Assembly (NCBI GenBank): GCA_964484285.1
Contig: CAZAEO010000032.1
Location: 1-18,849, forward strand
Direction: 5' to 3'
Source: CAZUQP01 sp964484285
GTDB lineage: Bacteria; Pseudomonadota; Gammaproteobacteria; DSM-16500
Length of the DNA stretch: 18,849 nt
Below are positions 1 through 7,364 of this stretch, in pieces (within the stretch, counting starts at the first letter, position 1; each line of letters begins with the position of its first letter). Position numbers and translations under genes: made by a program. The notes beneath the pieces are model-generated. The model saw nothing but the letters and a program-made list of their open reading frames with translations. It ran no database searches and was not told the origin of the DNA.

Positions 1-36
1 GCCATGCAAGCGCTCTCCCAGCTGAGCTATAGCCCC
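1..36 (-). tRNA. tRNA-Ala(GGC), 5' part only
   Basis: The reverse complement begins GGGGCTATAGCTCAGC, the start of a standard bacterial tRNA-Ala, with acceptor strand, D arm and the 5' half of the anticodon stem (CTTGC). The window stops exactly after the anticodon, GGC, so the 3' half lies outside. It reads codon GCC and, by wobble, GCU. It lies downstream of gltX on the same strand but has its own strong promoter at 66-95. Identity is firm; the anticodon assumes a normal 7-base loop. Confidence 0.9.
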
Positions 37-65
37 GCTGCTCTGTTACTAATAATCGAGCAGCG

Positions 66-95
66 ATTCTAGGCAACCAGTATAGGCTTTGTCAA
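66..95 (-). promoter_or_regulatory. Sigma-70 promoter for tRNA-Ala
   Basis: On the minus strand TTGACA (90-95) is followed after 18 bases by TAGAAT (66-71). This near-consensus pair lies just past the gltX stop codon and points at the tRNA-Ala, about 30 bases upstream of the mature tRNA. It suggests the tRNA is expressed independently of gltX read-through. Confidence 0.75.
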
Positions 96-123
96 TTAAA
101 AATGATAATTTTTTTATTTATTT

Positions 124-1509
124 TCAAGTAGCCAACACTGTTTTTAAACGGGCAAGTACACGTTTACGTCCCAATAAAGATAAGGTGACATCAATCGGCG
201 GTGAAGCCGTATCACCTGTGACCGCAACACGCACTGGTTGTGCTATTTTTCCTAATTTAATACCTAATTTTTCGGCAGTATTAAGTATCACTTGATGAAT
301 AGCTTCTTTGTTCCAATCCGTTAAAGCGGCTAAGCCGGTATGAATTTCAGCTAATGCCGGTTTTATATCTTGCGTGAGATGTTGTTTGACAGCATCAAGA
401 TTGTATATAACATTCTGACTATAAAAATAACGGCTTTTTTCTGCCATTTCACGTAATGTTTTAGCGCGTTCTGCTTGCGCTTTGATGATTTCTTCTAGGG
501 GCGGGCCATTTTGGGTATTGATATTCAGTTGTTGCATATGCCAAGCAAGTTCTTTTGCAACGTGTGAGGGATCACTATTTTTAATGTAATATTGATTCAA
601 CCAGAGTAATTTTTCAGGATTGAATGCAGCAGGTGAATTGTTAATATCATGAATTTCAAAATAGCGGATCATCTCAGGAATCGAAAAAATTTCTTGATCG
701 CCGTGTGACCAGCCAAGCCGTACCAAATAATTAATCAATGCTTCAGGTAAAAAACCTTCTTCACGGTACTGCATGACACCCACTGCTCCATGACGTTTAG
801 ACAAGCGCTTGCCGTCGCTGCCTAAAATCATGGGTAAATGGGCATAGTGAGGTAGAGTTGCGCCTAATGCTTGCAAGATATTTATTTGCCGCGGCGTATT
901 ATTGATATGATCATCACCACGAATGACATGAGTAATTTTCATGTCCCAATCATCAACAACGACTGTAAAATTATAGGTGGGCGTTCCATCGCTTCGGGCA
1001 ATAATTAAATCGTCTAGTTCAGCATTATTAAAGACTAATTTGCCACGCACAAGATCATCAAACTCAACTAGACCTTCTTTTGGATTTTTAAAGCGAACAA
1101 CATAACTACCTTCTGGTTGATCTTTACGTTCACGACAAGCGCCATCATAGCGAGGTTTTTCCTTGTTTGCCATTTGTTGTTCGCGTAAGTTGTCTAGCCG
1201 CTCTTTTGAACAATAGCAGCGATAGGCTTTACCTTCTGCTAATAGTTGTTGAATGACCGCGCGATAGCGATCAAAATGGTTGGTTTGATAATAAGGGCCT
1301 TCATCATAATTTAATCCAAGCCATCGCATCCCATCCAAAATTGCTTGCACTGATTCTTTTGTAGAGCGCTCTAAGTCCGTATCTTCAATTCGCAAAATAA
1401 AGGTGCCCTTGGTTTTATGTGCATATAACCAGCAATACAATGCGGTGCGGGCGCTGCCGATATGTAAATAGCCGGTGGGGCTGGGTGCAAAGCGAGTAAT
1501 TATCGTCAT
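124..1509 (-). CDS. gltX: Glutamyl-tRNA synthetase
   Basis: Class I aminoacyl-tRNA synthetase that attaches glutamate to tRNA-Glu using ATP in the cytoplasm. The 461-residue product is normal in length. The nucleotide-binding HIGH-type motif is HIGS at residues 16-19, and the KMSKS-type loop is KRLSK at 234-238. Three cysteines at 98, 100 and 125 match the zinc-site cysteines of the E. coli enzyme; the fourth ligand position (127) is Glu here. The C-terminal third is the helical anticodon-binding domain. ATG 1507-1509 puts the protein start at the family position (MTIITRFAPSPTG). A TTGGCA/TATACT promoter lies just upstream and interlocks with the promoter of tRNA-Val. Some relatives carry two gltX paralogues, one of which charges tRNA-Gln; the sequence alone does not say which this is. 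Confidence 0.96.
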   Translation of the reverse strand: MTIITRFAPSPTGYLHIGSARTALYCWLYAHKTKGTFILRIEDTDLERSTKESVQAILDGMRWLGLNYDEGPYYQTNHFDRYRAVIQQLLAEGKAYRCYCSKERLDNLREQQMANKEKPRYDGACRERKDQPEGSYVVRFKNPKEGLVEFDDLVRGKLVFNNAELDDLIIARSDGTPTYNFTVVVDDWDMKITHVIRGDDHINNTPRQINILQALGATLPHYAHLPMILGSDGKRLSKRHGAVGVMQYREEGFLPEALINYLVRLGWSHGDQEIFSIPEMIRYFEIHDINNSPAAFNPEKLLWLNQYYIKNSDPSHVAKELAWHMQQLNINTQNGPPLEEIIKAQAERAKTLREMAEKSRYFYSQNVIYNLDAVKQHLTQDIKPALAEIHTGLAALTDWNKEAIHQVILNTAEKLGIKLGKIAQPVRVAVTGDTASPPIDVTLSLLGRKRVLARLKTVLAT

Positions 1510-1539
1510 ACTATTTTTGTGCCTAAATTAAAACTAAGA

Positions 1540-1569
1540 AGTATAGATTGACTGTATGGGAAATGCCAA
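1540..1569 (-). promoter_or_regulatory. Probable gltX promoter
   Basis: On the minus strand TTGGCA (1564-1569), an 18-base spacer and TATACT (1540-1545) lie about 30 bases before the gltX ATG. The element is physically interleaved with the opposite-facing tRNA-Val promoter at 1548-1576. Confidence 0.6.
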
Positions 1570-1576
1570 ATAGAAT
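1548..1576 (+). promoter_or_regulatory. Sigma-70 promoter for tRNA-Val (and probably queA)
   Basis: TTGACT (1548-1553), a 17-base spacer and TAGAAT (1571-1576) sit 12 bases before the mature tRNA-Val. The -10 hexamer is the same as that of the tRNA-Ala promoter. No terminator is visible between the tRNA and queA, so this is probably also the queA promoter. Confidence 0.75.
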
Positions 1577-1588
1577 TCGCCGCAAAGT

Positions 1589-1663
1589 GGGCGATTAGCT
1601 CAGCGGTAGAGCACTGCCTTCACACGGCAGGGGCCAGTGGTTCGACCCCACTATCGCCCACCA
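1589..1663 (+). tRNA. tRNA-Val(CAC)
   Basis: Complete 75-base cloverleaf with encoded CCA. The acceptor stem GGGCGAT (1589-1595) pairs with ATCGCCC (1653-1659). The anticodon stem CTGCC/GGCAG encloses loop TTCACAC, giving anticodon CAC at 1621-1623. The T stem AGTGG/CCACT encloses TTCGACC. CAC reads the valine codon GUG. The D loop is short. E. coli lacks a CAC isoacceptor, although many other bacteria have one. It lies 31 bases before queA on the same strand. Confidence 0.93.
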
Positions 1664-1694
1664 AGTACAAGTATCCTGAAAGTTGAGTTGTTGC

Positions 1695-2714
1695 ATGCAA
1701 TTGTCCGATTTTGATTATGAGTTACCAGAAGCGCTGATTGCACGCTATCCATTGTCAAAGCGCAGCGCAAGTCGTTTATTGTGTTTGAATAAACAAAATG
1801 GCGCGATTCTGCATCGTCAATTTACTGATTTAAGTGAATTAATTTCCGCAGACGATTTATTAATTTGCAATAATACACGTGTCATTGCGGCGCGTTTATT
1901 TGGCACAAAAGACACAGGCGGGCGAGTAGAAGTGTTGGTGGAGCGTGTTTTAGATACGCACCGTATTTTTGCGCATGTGCGTGCAAGCAAACCACCTAAA
2001 CCACAAAGTATGTTATTGTTTGCAGAAACTATTATCTTTGAAGTTATTCAGCGACATGATGATTTATTTGAACTGCGCTGTCATGATTCACGACCTGTGT
2101 TAGACGTCATTGAAGCAATCGGCCAAATTCCGTTACCGCCTTATTTTCATCGTGCTCCAGAGCAAGAGGATCACGATCGTTACCAAACTATTTATGCAGA
2201 ACATAAAGGCTCAGTTGCTGCTCCCACTGCAGGGTTGCATTTTGATCATGAATTTGTTGCGCAGTTGCAAGCGAAAGGTGTTGCGATAACCTATGTGACG
2301 CTGCATATTGGTGCTGGCACATTCGCGCCTGTGCGCGCGGATGAAATTGAAAAACATCGAATGCACGCAGAATATATTGATGTATCGCAGCAGGTTTGTG
2401 AACAAATCAAACAAACCAAAGCGCGTGGCGGACGTGTTATTGCAGTGGGTACCACCGTTGCACGTAGTTTGGAAACTGCCAATTTTTCTGGAGAACTCCA
2501 GCCTTTTTCTGGTGATACAACTATTTTTATTTATCCGGGTTTTCAATTTCGTTGCGTAGATGCTTTGATTACCAATTTACATTTACCTAAATCTTCGTTG
2601 CTCATGTTGGTGTCTGCACTGGCTGGTCAGCAACATATTGTGCGAGCGTACCAAGAAGCTATGCGTATGCAGTATCGTTTTTTTAGCTATGGCGATGCGA
2701 TGTTTATCGATTAA
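1695..2714 (+). CDS. queA: S-adenosylmethionine:tRNA ribosyltransferase-isomerase
   Basis: Transfers and isomerises the ribose of SAM onto 7-aminomethyl-7-deazaguanine in tRNA, giving epoxyqueuosine at the wobble position of tRNAs with GUN anticodons. The protein follows the E. coli enzyme closely throughout: an N-terminal block ending NNTRVIAARLFG, the central VAAPTAGLHF motif, TLHIGAGTF, VIAVGTT, and the C-terminal ITNLHLPKSSL and RFFSYGDAMF blocks. ATG 1695 gives 339 residues and aligns with the usual start MxxxDFxxELPE; an in-frame TTG at 1683 would add four residues and is less likely. The usual partner tgt does not follow. Instead queA ends tail-to-tail with bamE, overlapping it by 11 bases. 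It is probably co-transcribed with tRNA-Val. Confidence 0.95.
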   Translation: MQLSDFDYELPEALIARYPLSKRSASRLLCLNKQNGAILHRQFTDLSELISADDLLICNNTRVIAARLFGTKDTGGRVEVLVERVLDTHRIFAHVRASKPPKPQSMLLFAETIIFEVIQRHDDLFELRCHDSRPVLDVIEAIGQIPLPPYFHRAPEQEDHDRYQTIYAEHKGSVAAPTAGLHFDHEFVAQLQAKGVAITYVTLHIGAGTFAPVRADEIEKHRMHAEYIDVSQQVCEQIKQTKARGGRVIAVGTTVARSLETANFSGELQPFSGDTTIFIYPGFQFRCVDALITNLHLPKSSLLMLVSALAGQQHIVRAYQEAMRMQYRFFSYGDAMFID

Positions 2715-3021
2715 TAAATTGTGAATACCTATTACCGCTAATCTCTTGTAAGCGGTTATTCCTAAAATTCAAGGTAATGTATTTTTCAATTCTTTCACCG
2801 CGCCCCGGTTGGTAAGTGTAGACGTAGTCTATGCGATTGTTATCGAATGTATTAATTAACATAGGGGTTCCTACCACATCTTTTACTTCTGTTACTGTCA
2901 TGCCTGGATGTAATTTGTTTACCCTGTCTTGCGTAATAATGTTACCTTGTTCGATATCCATTTTATGCACACAAGCCGATAAGGTGCATAGAGCTGCAAA
3001 GAGAGCAAATATTTTTTTCAT
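2704..3021 (-). CDS. bamE: Outer membrane protein assembly factor BamE (SmpA/OmlA lipoprotein)
   Basis: Small lipoprotein subunit of the BAM complex, which inserts beta-barrel proteins into the outer membrane. From ATG 3021 the product is 105 residues, usual for the family. It opens with a lipoprotein signal peptide (MKKIFALFAALC) and lipobox LSAC, so Cys17 is the predicted lipidated residue. The mature protein carries the QGN and LHPGMTxxEVxxxxGTP motifs typical of BamE. The reading frame runs open to 3093, but the extra 24 residues would bury the signal peptide, so the internal ATG is chosen. It lies divergent from fur, a layout known from Pseudomonas (omlA-fur), and its stop codon lies inside the end of queA. 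Confidence 0.93.
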   Translation of the reverse strand: MKKIFALFAALCTLSACVHKMDIEQGNIITQDRVNKLHPGMTVTEVKDVVGTPMLINTFDNNRIDYVYTYQPGRGERIEKYITLNFRNNRLQEISGNRYSQFINR

Positions 3022-3084
3022 AGTCGTTTTTCCACTTAATTTATTTTTGTATAGATATAAGAAAAGGACTACATCATAACTGAT

Positions 3085-3112
3085 TTGAGTCATTTTTGTA
3101 ACCTGTTATACT
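3085..3112 (+). promoter_or_regulatory. Probable fur promoter
   Basis: TTGAGT (3085-3090), a 16-base spacer and TATACT (3107-3112), with TG one base upstream of the -10 as in an extended -10 promoter. It ends about 30 bases before the fur start. I see no convincing Fur-box palindrome over it. Confidence 0.55.
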
Positions 3113-3142
3113 CTGTTTTGGACAGATCCCGGGAGAGTCGCA

Positions 3143-3559
3143 TTGGATAATTCAGATTTAAAGAAAGTTGGCCTTAAGATTACGTTGCCGCGTATTAAGA
3201 TTTTACAAATACTTGAAAGCGCAAAGCTACATCATCTTAGTGCAGAAGATGTATACCGTGTTTTATTGGATTCCGGCGAAGACATAGGGCTTGCAACAGT
3301 GTATCGAGTCTTGACACAGTTTGAGGAAGCAGGCCTGGTGGTACGCCATCATTTTGCGGAAGGACATTCTGTATTTGAGCTCGATCATGGCGTGCATCAC
3401 GATCATTTGGTGTGCGTGAAGTGCGGAAAAGTGGAAGAATTTGTCGATGCGGTGATTGAAGAACGCCAACAATATGTGGCGAAACAAGCAGGGTATACTA
3501 TCACAGATCATAGCTTAAATCTGTATGGGATCTGTCGGTCATGTCAGAAGTCAGCGTGA
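3143..3559 (+). CDS. fur: Ferric uptake regulator Fur
   Basis: Metal-dependent dimeric repressor that binds Fur boxes when loaded with Fe(II). The 138-residue product has the N-terminal winged helix (LKxxGLKITLPRIKILQIL through DIGLATVYRVLTQFEEAGLV). It also has the metal-site run HHDH at residues 86-89, and two zinc CxxC pairs at Cys91/94 and Cys131/134. The start is an unusual TTG (3143): no in-frame ATG or GTG precedes the conserved N terminus, and a strong Shine-Dalgarno GGGAGAG at 3131-3137 is correctly spaced for it. It is divergent from bamE and convergent with recN. The two CxxC pairs and the close match to E. coli Fur favour Fur over Zur or PerR. Confidence 0.94.
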   Translation: MDNSDLKKVGLKITLPRIKILQILESAKLHHLSAEDVYRVLLDSGEDIGLATVYRVLTQFEEAGLVVRHHFAEGHSVFELDHGVHHDHLVCVKCGKVEEFVDAVIEERQQYVAKQAGYTITDHSLNLYGICRSCQKSA

Positions 3560-3574
3560 CTCGTGGTTGTTCGC

Positions 3575-3595
3575 AAAGCATCGGGCTGTGCTTTT
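3575..3595 (+). terminator. Possible fur terminator
   Basis: AAAGCA (3575-3580) and TGCTTT (3589-3594) can form a 6-bp stem with an 8-base loop, followed by only a short T run. It lies 15 bases after the fur stop and touches the recN stop codon. The stem is weak, so this is tentative. Confidence 0.35.
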
Positions 3596-5297
3596 AGGCG
3601 ATGTTATTTTCAGTACAAACGTGTCGGTTAACTTTCTCAACCATCTCTTTTGCATGCGCGAGTGTTTTGGAAGTCATTTCTATACCGCCTAACATGCGGG
3701 CAATTTCGTTAATTTTTTCTATTGCAGAAAGTGTTTGAATCTGTGTGTACGTTACATTTTCACGGTTAATTTTTGCGACAAGCATATGATGGTGTCCTTG
3801 CGCAGCAACTTGTGGCAAATGCGTGATACATAGTACTTGTTGTGTTTGTCCTAGGCGACGTAATAATTTTCCTACCATTTCTGCAGTGCCACCGCTAATG
3901 CCTACGTCTACTTCATCAAAGATTAACGTAGGGGTAGTGTGTTGTGTTGCTGTCGCAATATAAATAGCCAGGCTCACACGTGATAATTCACCGCCTGAAG
4001 CAATTTTAGCAAGCGGTTGCATGAGTTGCCCCGCATTGGTTTTGATTTGAAAAATAATTTTTTCTAAACCGGTTGGAGAGAATGCTGTTACATTATCTTG
4101 ATCAAAATAGACTTGGAATTCTGCATGTGGCAAAGCGAGTTTTCGGATGAGAGCGGTAATGTTAATTGTTAGCTTTTTTGCAGCGGTCATACGACTTTGC
4201 GATAGTTTTTTGGCAACATGATGATATTTTTTTTCAAGATCGTGTAATTGTTGAGAAAACGCATGCAAACGTTCATCGCTATTTTCTAATTTATGCAATT
4301 CAGCTGCCAGGGTTTGCTGAAAATCATATAACTCATTAGGTGAAATTTTATGTTTGCGCGCTAAGTTAAATAATAGGCTAAGTCGTTGTTCAATCCAAGT
4401 TAAACGCTCTGGATCAAGATCAATGTTGTTGAGATAACGCTGCAGTTCATGCTCTATATCGCTTGTTTGAATAATGATGGATTTGATGCTTTCAATCCAC
4501 GGTGTCATTTTAGGGTCAACGTGTTGTATTGCTTCAAGCGCATGTAATGCTTGATTTAAACAGCGTAATGCATTTTGTTCTTCCTGTTCTGTAAGGCAAG
4601 CAAGTGAGTGACTAATATTTTGTTGCAATTCGTTTGCATGCGCTAAACGTGTATGTTCAAGGTCTAGGGTTTGTAATTCGTCCGGCAAAAGTGCAAGATC
4701 TTCTATTTCGCGTAATTGAAATTTTAAAAATTCACTACGATTATTGCGTTCAGCAATCGATTTTTTTAAAGCAATCATTTCATTATTTAATGTACGCCAT
4801 TCTTGCGCAATAGTTTTTACTTGTTCGATTAATTGTGTATGCCCAGCAAAATTATCTACTATTTCACATTGTTTTTCGGGACTCAGTAAAGATTGATATT
4901 CATGTTGCCCGTGAATATCGATTAAAAGACCGCTTAATTCGCGTAATGATTGAAGAGTAGTGGGTGTGCCATTAATGTAACTGCGTGAGCGCCCATCTTT
5001 ATTAATGGTGCGACGAATAATGCATTCGTTTGTTTCTTGAGTTAACTCATGCTGTCTTAGCCATGCACATGCTGCTGGTAATTTGCTCGTGTCAAAGCAG
5101 AGACTAATGTCAGTTTTTTCTTGTCCTGGGCGGATAATATTTTCGGATGCACGTGTACCTAATGCCAATTCAATTGCATCAATCAAGATGGATTTACCTG
5201 TACCCGTTTCACCAGTAATAACCGTGGTTCCAGAACAAAAATCTAATAGTAATTCCTGAATCGTGACTAAGTTACTCACGTTGACTTGTATAAGCAT
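3594..5297 (-). CDS. recN: DNA repair protein RecN
   Basis: SMC-like ATPase involved in repair of DNA double-strand breaks. From ATG 5297 the product is 567 residues, close to the E. coli length. Walker A is GETGTGKS at residues 29-36. The middle (about 150-380) is rich in Leu, Glu, Gln and Lys heptads, as expected for the coiled coil. The ABC signature ASGGELSR begins at 433, and Walker B LIFDEVD is at 458-464, followed by GISGGTAE and the ITHLPQVAAQ block. The frame is open to 5333, but the conserved start (MLIQVNVSNL) and a GGAA Shine-Dalgarno support 5297. This ATG is 5 bases after the nadK stop, so nadK and recN form an operon. No LexA box is evident in the short gap, so SOS control, if present, must act further upstream. 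Confidence 0.95.
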   Translation of the reverse strand: MLIQVNVSNLVTIQELLLDFCSGTTVITGETGTGKSILIDAIELALGTRASENIIRPGQEKTDISLCFDTSKLPAACAWLRQHELTQETNECIIRRTINKDGRSRSYINGTPTTLQSLRELSGLLIDIHGQHEYQSLLSPEKQCEIVDNFAGHTQLIEQVKTIAQEWRTLNNEMIALKKSIAERNNRSEFLKFQLREIEDLALLPDELQTLDLEHTRLAHANELQQNISHSLACLTEQEEQNALRCLNQALHALEAIQHVDPKMTPWIESIKSIIIQTSDIEHELQRYLNNIDLDPERLTWIEQRLSLLFNLARKHKISPNELYDFQQTLAAELHKLENSDERLHAFSQQLHDLEKKYHHVAKKLSQSRMTAAKKLTINITALIRKLALPHAEFQVYFDQDNVTAFSPTGLEKIIFQIKTNAGQLMQPLAKIASGGELSRVSLAIYIATATQHTTPTLIFDEVDVGISGGTAEMVGKLLRRLGQTQQVLCITHLPQVAAQGHHHMLVAKINRENVTYTQIQTLSAIEKINEIARMLGGIEMTSKTLAHAKEMVEKVNRHVCTENNIA

Positions 5298-5302
5298 GCG
5301 TA

Positions 5303-6190
5303 TTATTCCGTATAATTCAGTTTTTTCCCCCAATGAAGTTTACTGCGCAGAGTTTCATAATAATTGTAATCAATTGGATGAATGAGATGTAATGGTTGTG
5401 GTTTTTTACGAACGGTAATACGACAACCCGCTGGTGCACGAATATTAGATCGTCCATCACAATTCAACTGTGAAGAGGTAATATTGTTAGGTGAAATAAT
5501 GACATGAATGCGTTGATTTCCTTCAATGACAATTGGGCGATAGCTTAATGAATGCGGGAACATTGGCACAAGCACTATCGCATCTAGTTGGGGATGTAGA
5601 ATAGGCCCGCCTCCTGAGAGCGCATAAGCGGTTGAGCCAGTAGGTGTCGCAATAATTAAACCATCGGAATGTTGACTGCAAACAAACCGATCATCAATAT
5701 ATATTTCAAATTCAATCATACGTGGAACAACATCAGGAATAATGGCAACTTCGTTGAGTGAATCATCTTGACCTAGATTGTTCCCATGCAATTCAATTGA
5801 ACTCGTGAGTAAAAAACGTTTTTCGATTGTGTATTCGCCTTGTAAAACCGCCTGGATTTTATCTAGTTCGGTTGGAAGAATGTCGGTTAAGAAACCTAAG
5901 CTGCCGCGGTTAATACCTAAAACAGGTAAATCTTGATTAACAGCAATGTGAGCCGCGTGTAATAAACTGCCGTCACCGCCTACTACAATTAATAAATCAC
6001 AATGTTGACCTAATTTTTCTCGTGGAATGACAGTTAAGTTTTTTTCATTTAAAGATTCAGCGGTTTCTTCTTCAATATAGATGTGTAGCTTGAGAGTATG
6101 CAGATAGTTTATCAATGTGCTTAGGGTTTCTTTTATGGTGGAGGTTCTCACTCGACCGATAATTCCGATATTTTTAAACGCAGCTGGCAT
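5303..6190 (-). CDS. nadK: NAD kinase
   Basis: Phosphorylates NAD+ to NADP+ using ATP, the step that supplies NADP to the cell. The 295-residue product matches the gammaproteobacterial NadK in length and pattern. The diacylglycerol-kinase-like GGDGS motif is at residues 71-75, followed by GINRGSLGFLTD, the NEVAI motif, and the long conserved run SDGLIIATPTGSTAYALSGG. The C terminus (HPIDYNYYETLRSKLHWGKKL) also follows the E. coli protein. ATG 6190 is the natural start and is preceded by a GGA Shine-Dalgarno element. It heads the nadK-recN operon and is divergent from hrcA; the grpE/nadK/recN neighbourhood is a known gammaproteobacterial association. Confidence 0.96.
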   Translation of the reverse strand: MPAAFKNIGIIGRVRTSTIKETLSTLINYLHTLKLHIYIEEETAESLNEKNLTVIPREKLGQHCDLLIVVGGDGSLLHAAHIAVNQDLPVLGINRGSLGFLTDILPTELDKIQAVLQGEYTIEKRFLLTSSIELHGNNLGQDDSLNEVAIIPDVVPRMIEFEIYIDDRFVCSQHSDGLIIATPTGSTAYALSGGGPILHPQLDAIVLVPMFPHSLSYRPIVIEGNQRIHVIISPNNITSSQLNCDGRSNIRAPAGCRITVRKKPQPLHLIHPIDYNYYETLRSKLHWGKKLNYTE

Positions 6191-6207
6191 GTTATGTCCT
6201 ATAGGGC

Positions 6208-6237
6208 TGATACGATGTTAAAATTTTATGTTATATT
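6208..6237 (+). promoter_or_regulatory. Candidate hrcA promoter (extended -10)
   Basis: TATATT (6232-6237) preceded by TG one base upstream resembles an extended -10; a poor -35, TGATAC, lies 18 bases upstream. It is 24 bases before the hrcA ATG and shares bases with a candidate nadK -10 on the other strand. No CIRCE-type inverted repeat is present here. Confidence 0.35.
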
Positions 6238-6259
6238 TGCTTTCTGTACCATAGGTGAA
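6230..6259 (-). promoter_or_regulatory. Candidate nadK-recN promoter
   Basis: On the minus strand TTCACC (6254-6259), an 18-base spacer and TATAAC (6230-6235). The match is moderate, and it overlaps the hrcA -10 and Shine-Dalgarno region. Confidence 0.3.
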
Positions 6260-6261
6260 TT

Positions 6262-7302
6262 ATGAAGGAAGCATCAGTGAATCAGCGCGCCCAGCGGGTA
6301 TTAAAAATCCTCGTAGAGCGCTATATTCAGGACGGCAGCCCTATTGGATCAAAAACCATCGCTGAAGAATATGCGCTGGGTTTGAGTCCCGCAACCATTC
6401 GTCATATATTGGCAGATTTGGAAGACACTGGCTATCTCACATCTCCTCATACTTCGGCAGGGCGGATTCCGACCGCGCAAGGTTATCGCTTGTTTGTCAA
6501 TAGTCTATTAACAGTTAAACCATTAGAAGGTGCTGAGGTTCAAGAATTAAAAAATAAATTGAATCCTGATTTAACATTATCAAGCTTATTGGAATCTGCT
6601 TCATCACTTTTATCGGGTCTAACTCAATTAACAGGCGTAGTGGCTTTGCCAAAACGTAATCGTATTGAATTGCGGCAAGTTGAGTTTTTGGCTCTTTCTT
6701 CTAATCGAGTATTGGTTATTTTGGTATTGAATAATCGAGAAGTGCAAAATCGGATTATTTATACAGATCGGGTCTATACTCAGAGTGAGTTACAACAGAC
6801 AGCGAATTATTTAAATATGCATTATGTGGGCAAGGATTTATTAGCCATTCGGCAAGATATCTCAACCGCCATCCGGCATGACCAGAATAACATGGCGTGT
6901 TTACTGCAAACCGCTATGGATGTGGCGAGCAAAGCATTTTCAAGTTCTCTGGAAAATAACAAAAACTATGTTATTGCAGGGCAAAATCACTTACTTAATT
7001 ATTCTCGTGAAGTTGATTTAGAAAAGTTGCAAATGCTATTTGATGCGATTACGCAAAAGCAGGAAATTTTAAATTTATTGAACCAGGCATTGGAAGCCGA
7101 AGGAATTCAAATTTTTATTGGGAAAGAATCGGGTTATCAGTTGTTTGATAATTGTAGTATTGTGACGACGTCGTATTCTGTTGATGGTCAGCTTATTGGT
7201 AGTTTAGGGGTGATCGGGCCAACACGCATGTCTTATGAGCGAGTGATCTCTGCGGTGGATGTGACAGCAAAATTATTATCAGCTGCCTTGAATCAAGGGT
7301 AA
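6262..7302 (+). CDS. hrcA: Heat-inducible transcription repressor HrcA
   Basis: HrcA represses chaperone operons by binding CIRCE inverted repeats and depends on GroEL to fold. The 346-residue product has the family N-terminal winged helix, recognisable in LVERYIQDGSPIGSKTIAE and LSPATIRHILADLEDTGYL, then SPHTSAGRIPTAQGYRLFV. The C-terminal block (IFIGKESG, then SYSVDGQLIGSLGVIGPTRM and YERVIS) is also typical. ATG 6262 has AGGTG just upstream. Its place ahead of grpE-dnaK-dnaJ is the arrangement known from Xanthomonadales and many Firmicutes; E. coli lacks the gene. No CIRCE repeat (TTAGCACTC-N9-GAGTGCTAA) is visible anywhere in the window, so its targets, such as groESL, are probably elsewhere. 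Confidence 0.95.
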   Translation: MKEASVNQRAQRVLKILVERYIQDGSPIGSKTIAEEYALGLSPATIRHILADLEDTGYLTSPHTSAGRIPTAQGYRLFVNSLLTVKPLEGAEVQELKNKLNPDLTLSSLLESASSLLSGLTQLTGVVALPKRNRIELRQVEFLALSSNRVLVILVLNNREVQNRIIYTDRVYTQSELQQTANYLNMHYVGKDLLAIRQDISTAIRHDQNNMACLLQTAMDVASKAFSSSLENNKNYVIAGQNHLLNYSREVDLEKLQMLFDAITQKQEILNLLNQALEAEGIQIFIGKESGYQLFDNCSIVTTSYSVDGQLIGSLGVIGPTRMSYERVISAVDVTAKLLSAALNQG

Positions 7303-7314
7303 TCAGTCCATATA
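7287..7314 (+). promoter_or_regulatory. Sigma-32-type heat-shock promoter for grpE
   Basis: CTTGAA (7287-7292), the exact core of the sigma-32 -35 element, is followed after 13 bases by GTCCATATA (7306-7314), which fits the CCCCATnTA -10 at seven of nine positions. The spacer matches the usual 13-15 bases. The -35 lies within the last hrcA codons, and the promoter points to grpE. The -35 is also part of a small palindrome, CCTTGAATCAAGG. Confidence 0.6.
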
Positions 7315-7364
7315 TACATAAAGATTAAAGAATGAAAAAGTAACCTTATTAACCGGAGGGAAAC

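Noticed and set aside
86..123. AT-rich symmetric stretch after gltX (AAAAAT-TATC-ATTTTT) as a terminator
   Set aside because: The stem has only A-T pairs and merges with the tRNA-Ala promoter region; too weak to call.
89..295. Open frame of 68 codons on the plus strand at the end of gltX
   Set aside because: It lies almost wholly antisense to the conserved C-terminal domain of gltX, has no good ribosome site and no recognisable protein pattern.
2211..2546. Open frames on both strands inside queA
   Set aside because: They are shadows of a strongly conserved gene; the translated products show no family features.
3022..3080. Fur box or defined promoter for bamE
   Set aside because: Only loose -10-like TATACA/TATATC matches were found on the minus strand without a good -35, and no Fur palindrome is visible.
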